Assembly (NCBI GenBank): GCA_030220185.1
Contig: JASPKZ010007797.1
Location: 3,899,001-3,963,000 of the forward strand
From: Diploptera punctata
Lineage: Eukaryota > Arthropoda > Insecta > Blattodea > Blaberidae
DNA length: 64,000 nucleotides
Reading direction: 5' to 3'
The notes beneath the pieces were generated by a model. The model was not told the origin of the DNA and did not search any database. It saw only the letters and a program-made list of their open reading frames with translations. The translations under genes and the position numbers were made by a program. Positions 60,765-64,000 of this stretch are shown in pieces; the stretch's first letter is position 1, and each line of letters opens with the position of its first letter.

Positions 60765-61190
60765 ATTCAATGGCACTATCGAACCTGTAGGTTCATGGCC
60801 GTGCGGACACAAGCTCTCCATATATCTCTATCCTGAACCAATGTTTTCCAATCATTCCCTGTATAATCTACTTCCCTCAAATCATGGTTAATGTTATTCT
60901 CCTACCTCATTTTTGATCTACCAACTGGGCGTTTTCCCTCTGGTTTTCGTACAAGAAGCTTCCTTGCACATCTTTCATTCCCCATTCGTGCCACATCTCC
61001 TGTCCATCGCAGTCTACGAGACTAAACTGTTCTTATTATATCTGACTTCCTATAAAGACCATGTAGTTCACTGTTATGTAGTCTTCTCCACTCACCTGTC
61101 TGTTCATCTCTCTTTGGTTCAAAAATTTTCCTAAGAACTTTATTTTTAAATACTCGTAATCTCCTTTCCTCCCTTAAGGGGACAGGGTAG
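60765..61190 (-). mobile_element. LINE family B 3' fragment
   Basis: Minus strand: LREERRLRVFKNKVLRKIFE, PKRDEQTGEWRRLHNSELHG, LYRKSDIIRT, then the family 3' block with CATGAACCTACAGGTTCGAT. Lacks the (AAGT)n tail. Confidence 0.85.
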
Positions 61191-61219
61191 TCTGAGCGTA
61201 TGGATATTATACAACTATA

Positions 61220-61220
61220 A

Positions 61221-61268
<48 letters not shown>
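61220..61268. repeat. (AAT)n microsatellite at the LINE 3' tail
   Basis: About 16 AAT units beside the LINE 3' end. Confidence 0.92.
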
Positions 61269-61269
<1 letters not shown>

Positions 61270-61371
61270 GCTTTATTTTACCTGGCAGAGTTAAGGCCTT
61301 AAGGCCTTGTCTACCACTCAACCAGGCTAAAAAAGATACAAACAAAAAAAATAGTCTTAAATCTAAATTAC

Positions 61372-61376
<5 letters not shown>

Positions 61377-61414
<38 letters not shown>
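61377..61414. repeat. (TA)n microsatellite
   Basis: About 18 TA units within the LINE 3' region. Confidence 0.92.
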
Positions 61415-61418
<4 letters not shown>

Positions 61419-63128
61419 GATTACAAGTTACGAATACAATACAATTCATATTTATAATGTATTTTGATTTACTCTAAATTTAACGAATTAAATATATAAT
61501 ATGTACAATATATATAAAAAACGAGGAAAAGATTAATGACATAATATAAAATTAAATAAATAGAGAAAAATTAATTATTAGACAACAGGTAACTGTAAAG
61601 CGTGACTTAAAGGTACCAAGTGTGCGGCAACCCCTGATATCTCGAGGAAGGAGATTCCAGGAGCGGGCAGAGGCTACTGTGAAGGAAGTAGAATAGGAGG
61701 AAGTGCTATGAAGAGGAATTGTTAGCAGACTGCTATCTTGTGACCTAGTGTCAATATTGTGGTAAGAGGATAACTTCTCAAATCTGGACGCCAGGTAAGT
61801 AGGGATGTAGGAATTCAGAAGCTTGAAAAGTAGTGAAAGAGAGTGCAATTTACATCTGTCAGTAAGACGGAGCCAGAGAGGTTATTAAAGTGTTCGGAAA
61901 TATGGTCATAACGGCGGATATTGAAAATGAATCGAACGCAAGCATTATGAACACGCTGCAGTCTCTGCGATAAGTCATAGTTTAGATCATTATATATAAT
62001 GTCACAATAATCGAAGTGTGGTAACACAAGATTCTGCACAAGGATTTGTTTTAACGAAACTGGGAGAAAATTCTTTAAACGTCTAAGATAATGTAAGATG
62101 GAGAAAGTCTTTTTACATATGTGTTTCACTTGTGTTTGCCAGGTTAAATTTGCGTCTAGATGTAGTCCAAGATCTATTACTGAAGAAGAATAAGGGATAA
62201 TTATATTATTTATAGTAATGTTTGGAAGTGTAGATATGTCAAAGTTTGTAAGCAGTCTTTGTTGTCCCATTAGAATTACTTGTGACTTGTTAGGATTTAG
62301 ATTTAGACCGATACTTGAAGACCAGTTAAAGATGGATATGAGATCGTCATTCATTTTCGTCAAGCTGTTATAGAGAGAATGAGGAGGTGAATGTAGGTAA
62401 ATTTGGAGATCATCAGCGTATAGGTGATAACGGCAGTGCTTTAGTACAGTTGGCAAGTCATTTATGTATATTGAGAAAAGAAGAGGTCCGAGAACACTGC
62501 CCTGGGGGACTCCAGCCAGCACGTTGCGCCAAGACGAAGATCTAGAGTTTAATGAAACGTATTGTTGACGACCGTGCAGGTATGAGTCGAACCAGGATAC
62601 AGCGCTGTCAGACAAGTGTAGATGCTTGAGCTTTATCATAAGTAAGTCGTGGTCTACTGTGTCAAAAGCTTTGCTGAAGTCAAGTAAGGTTAAAGGAGTC
62701 AATGACGTCTGTCCACGGCTTCACGAATATCTTCAGTAATTTTTAGCAAAGCTGTGGTTGTGCTATGACCAGATCTAAAGCCGGATTGATAAGGATCAAG
62801 GAGGTGATTTTCTTGGAGATATTCAGTCATTTGCTTATGTACAATATGTTCCAGGGCTTTAGATAATGTCGGAAGGATGCTAATCGGTCGGAAGTCATTA
62901 CAGTTAGTAGGTGTACTTATTTTTGGTATAGGCCGAACTCTAGATTGTTTCCATACAGTAGGGAAGATATAAGTTATAAGGGAAGCATTAAAAATATGAG
63001 TCACTGTGGGTACTATAATGTCAATGATTTTATTTAGCATTAAAATGCTGATGTTATCTGTTCCTTGTGCATTTGATTTAATCCGCTTGAGTGCTTTTTT
63101 AACGTCTATAGGCGAAATGTTGTAAAAG

Positions 63129-63195
63129 TAAATGTGCTCTATCTCAGTAAGGTTTAAACTATAAAATAAATGTGCTCTATCTCAGTAAGGTTTAA
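63129..63195 (+). repeat. 29-bp direct duplication
   Basis: TAAATGTGCTCTATCTCAGT-AAGGTTTAA occurs at 63129-63157 and 63167-63195, separated by 9 bp, at the 5' boundary of the CR1-type LINE. Confidence 0.85.
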
Positions 63196-63199
63196 TCAG

Positions 63200-63728
63200 A
63201 ATTATTTCTAACTTTTACACTGTAAACACAACATCTCTCGCATTATTATAGTTTTTAGTTTAGGATTCTAGCCCTAATACTTGATTTAAAAAAATATATA
63301 TTTTATACAGAAAATTTTCATTCAAAATTTGTTTAAAACATAGGTGACTTTAGGTACCTTTTCCTAAGAAACTACTTGCAGTATAAATCAGAATTTTGTA
63401 TGCACATTCAAAGTATAATTAGCTACTCAGATTACCAGAATCATTAGGATATCTGTAATAGTTAACCAGAATTTTTTTTTTTAAATTATGACAATTATTG
63501 TTCTGAAGATCTTGTAATTTTTTCTTTTTTTTTTACTCTAAAATCTGTGGTTTTGAATGGAATTTCTTGAAAGTGGTAGTAAAACTTCATTATTACATGA
63601 AATAGGAGTGTGCAAAATTTCAGCTTTCTATGTCTAACAGTTTCTGAGCAACAGGTACATAAACATGCAAAAATGTAAAGTTGAAAAAACCGGATGTAAA
63701 AAAAAAGACATCTACATACTGACTTATG
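63200..63728 (-). other. 3' flank of a probable Mutator-like element; no gene
   Basis: AT-rich. TGCAAAATTTCAGCTTTCTA and GTTTCTGAGCAACAGGTAC lie just downstream (minus strand upstream) of the transposase-like end, a pattern I associate with that element type. Confidence 0.35.
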
Positions 63729-64000
63729 TCAATACATTCGAGGGTCATAATCTTCTGGCTCCTCATTTGTGGACTCTTTCTGCATCCTTTCTTGTCTCCT
63801 CTTTGTCCTGGCTTCCTTAGTTGATGCTTGGGTTGCTCTATGTGCATGATAAAGCCAATTGTTATCGATGTGACGTAATGCCTTCTCTGTATTTGACCCT
63901 GGTTTGAGCCCCATTTCTTTGAAAACCAACAGTCTACATGCAGCCCCATTGTTGAAAGTCAACACAGCATTGTACACACCCACACATATGATGTCATGTT
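63729..64000 (-). pseudogene. C-terminus of a probable Mutator-like transposase, runs off the right edge
   Basis: The open minus-strand frame from the window edge reads TSYVGVYNAVLTFNNGAACR, LLVFKEMGLKPGSNTEKALR, HIDNNWLYHAHRATQAST and KEARTKRRQERMQKES, then stop near 63729. The pattern FNxG...L.xMGxKPG..T...L...D......A..A.....KxARxKRR is common at the end of Mutator/Phantom-type transposases in insects; this is recalled, not checked. No frameshift is visible in this part. Confidence 0.5.

Larger units (their letters stand above)
61195..63130 (-). mobile_element. CR1/jockey-type LINE with near-complete reverse transcriptase
   Basis: Minus strand, three frames: WKQSRVRPIPKISTPTNCND-F and SGFRSGHSTTTALLKITEDI (63040-62699); LLDFSKAFDTVDHDLLMIKL, AGVPQGSVLGPLLFSIYIND and CRYHLYADDLQIYLHS (62702-61815); then SFTVASARSWNLLPRDIRGC, RTLGTFKSRF (61848-61552). 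All RT motifs incl. YADD are present. One frameshift near 62702 and one near 61830 break the ORF. The 3' end AAGGCCTTAACTCTGCCAGG, TAAAATAAAGCT and (ATT)n is the CR1/L2 style. N-terminal endonuclease is missing. Confidence 0.88.

Noticed and set aside
60615..64000. Further upstream exons of gene 2
   Set aside because: The interval is occupied by LINEs and a transposase-like end; no SLC22-like peptide was found.

Overview
The window looks like intron and intergenic DNA from a large, repeat-rich insect genome. The evidence is spliced genes with GT/AG introns, AT-rich composition, many decayed non-LTR retrotransposons, tRNA-derived and 5S-derived SINEs, Penelope-like retroelements and several DNA transposon families. 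The mix would suit a cockroach or related insect, but that is only an impression. I see no bacterial-type genes, no CRISPR array and no intact tRNA or rRNA gene.

Host genes. Two paralogous SLC22 (organic cation/carnitine transporter-like, major facilitator superfamily) genes face each other tail to tail. Gene 1 (+ strand) enters at the left edge and contributes six exons (1693-1834, 2400-2586, 13137-13265, 15003-15193, 18692-18828, 26291-26357), running from the end of TM6 to the stop codon, with AATAAA signals near 26650. Gene 2 (- strand) contributes six exons (60614-60446, 55144-54831, 52310-52185, 49365-49175, 47680-47544, 46773-46704), from TM5 to the stop codon. Exon lengths and phases match almost exactly between the two (129/126, 191/191, 137/137, 67/70 nt), so this is a gene duplication. 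Gene 1 has one extra 565-nt intron. The 5' exons of both genes are outside the window or not recognisable.

Layout. 1-26.4 kb is gene 1 and its introns, filled with SINEs, LINE 3' ends, a Helentron-like element family and Penelope-derived hairpins. 26.4-46.4 kb is intergenic and holds Penelope-derived foldback elements, LINE relics, a piggyBac-like element, a mariner foldback, a hAT relic, long microsatellites and a composite 5S-tRNA SINE. 46.7-60.6 kb is gene 2 with more nested insertions, including a twin-primed LINE copy and a transposase relic carrying a DUF4817-type helix-turn-helix. 60.7-64 kb holds a LINE 3' end, a nearly complete frame-shifted CR1/jockey-type reverse transcriptase, and the 3' end of a probable Mutator-like transposase running off the right edge.

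The most interesting theme is a set of about 17 palindromic (foldback) units of 0.1-1.5 kb. Several contain the C-terminal coding part of a Penelope-like GIY-YIG endonuclease in both arms. At least three are flanked by 12-13 bp target duplications. Many carry a CUGANGA - stem - GAAA core that resembles the hammerhead ribozymes known from Penelope-like elements. A second theme is a five-copy non-autonomous family with an 11-bp subterminal inverted repeat and a terminal stem-loop; two of its copies interrupt LINE reading frames so cleanly that the empty site can be read off.
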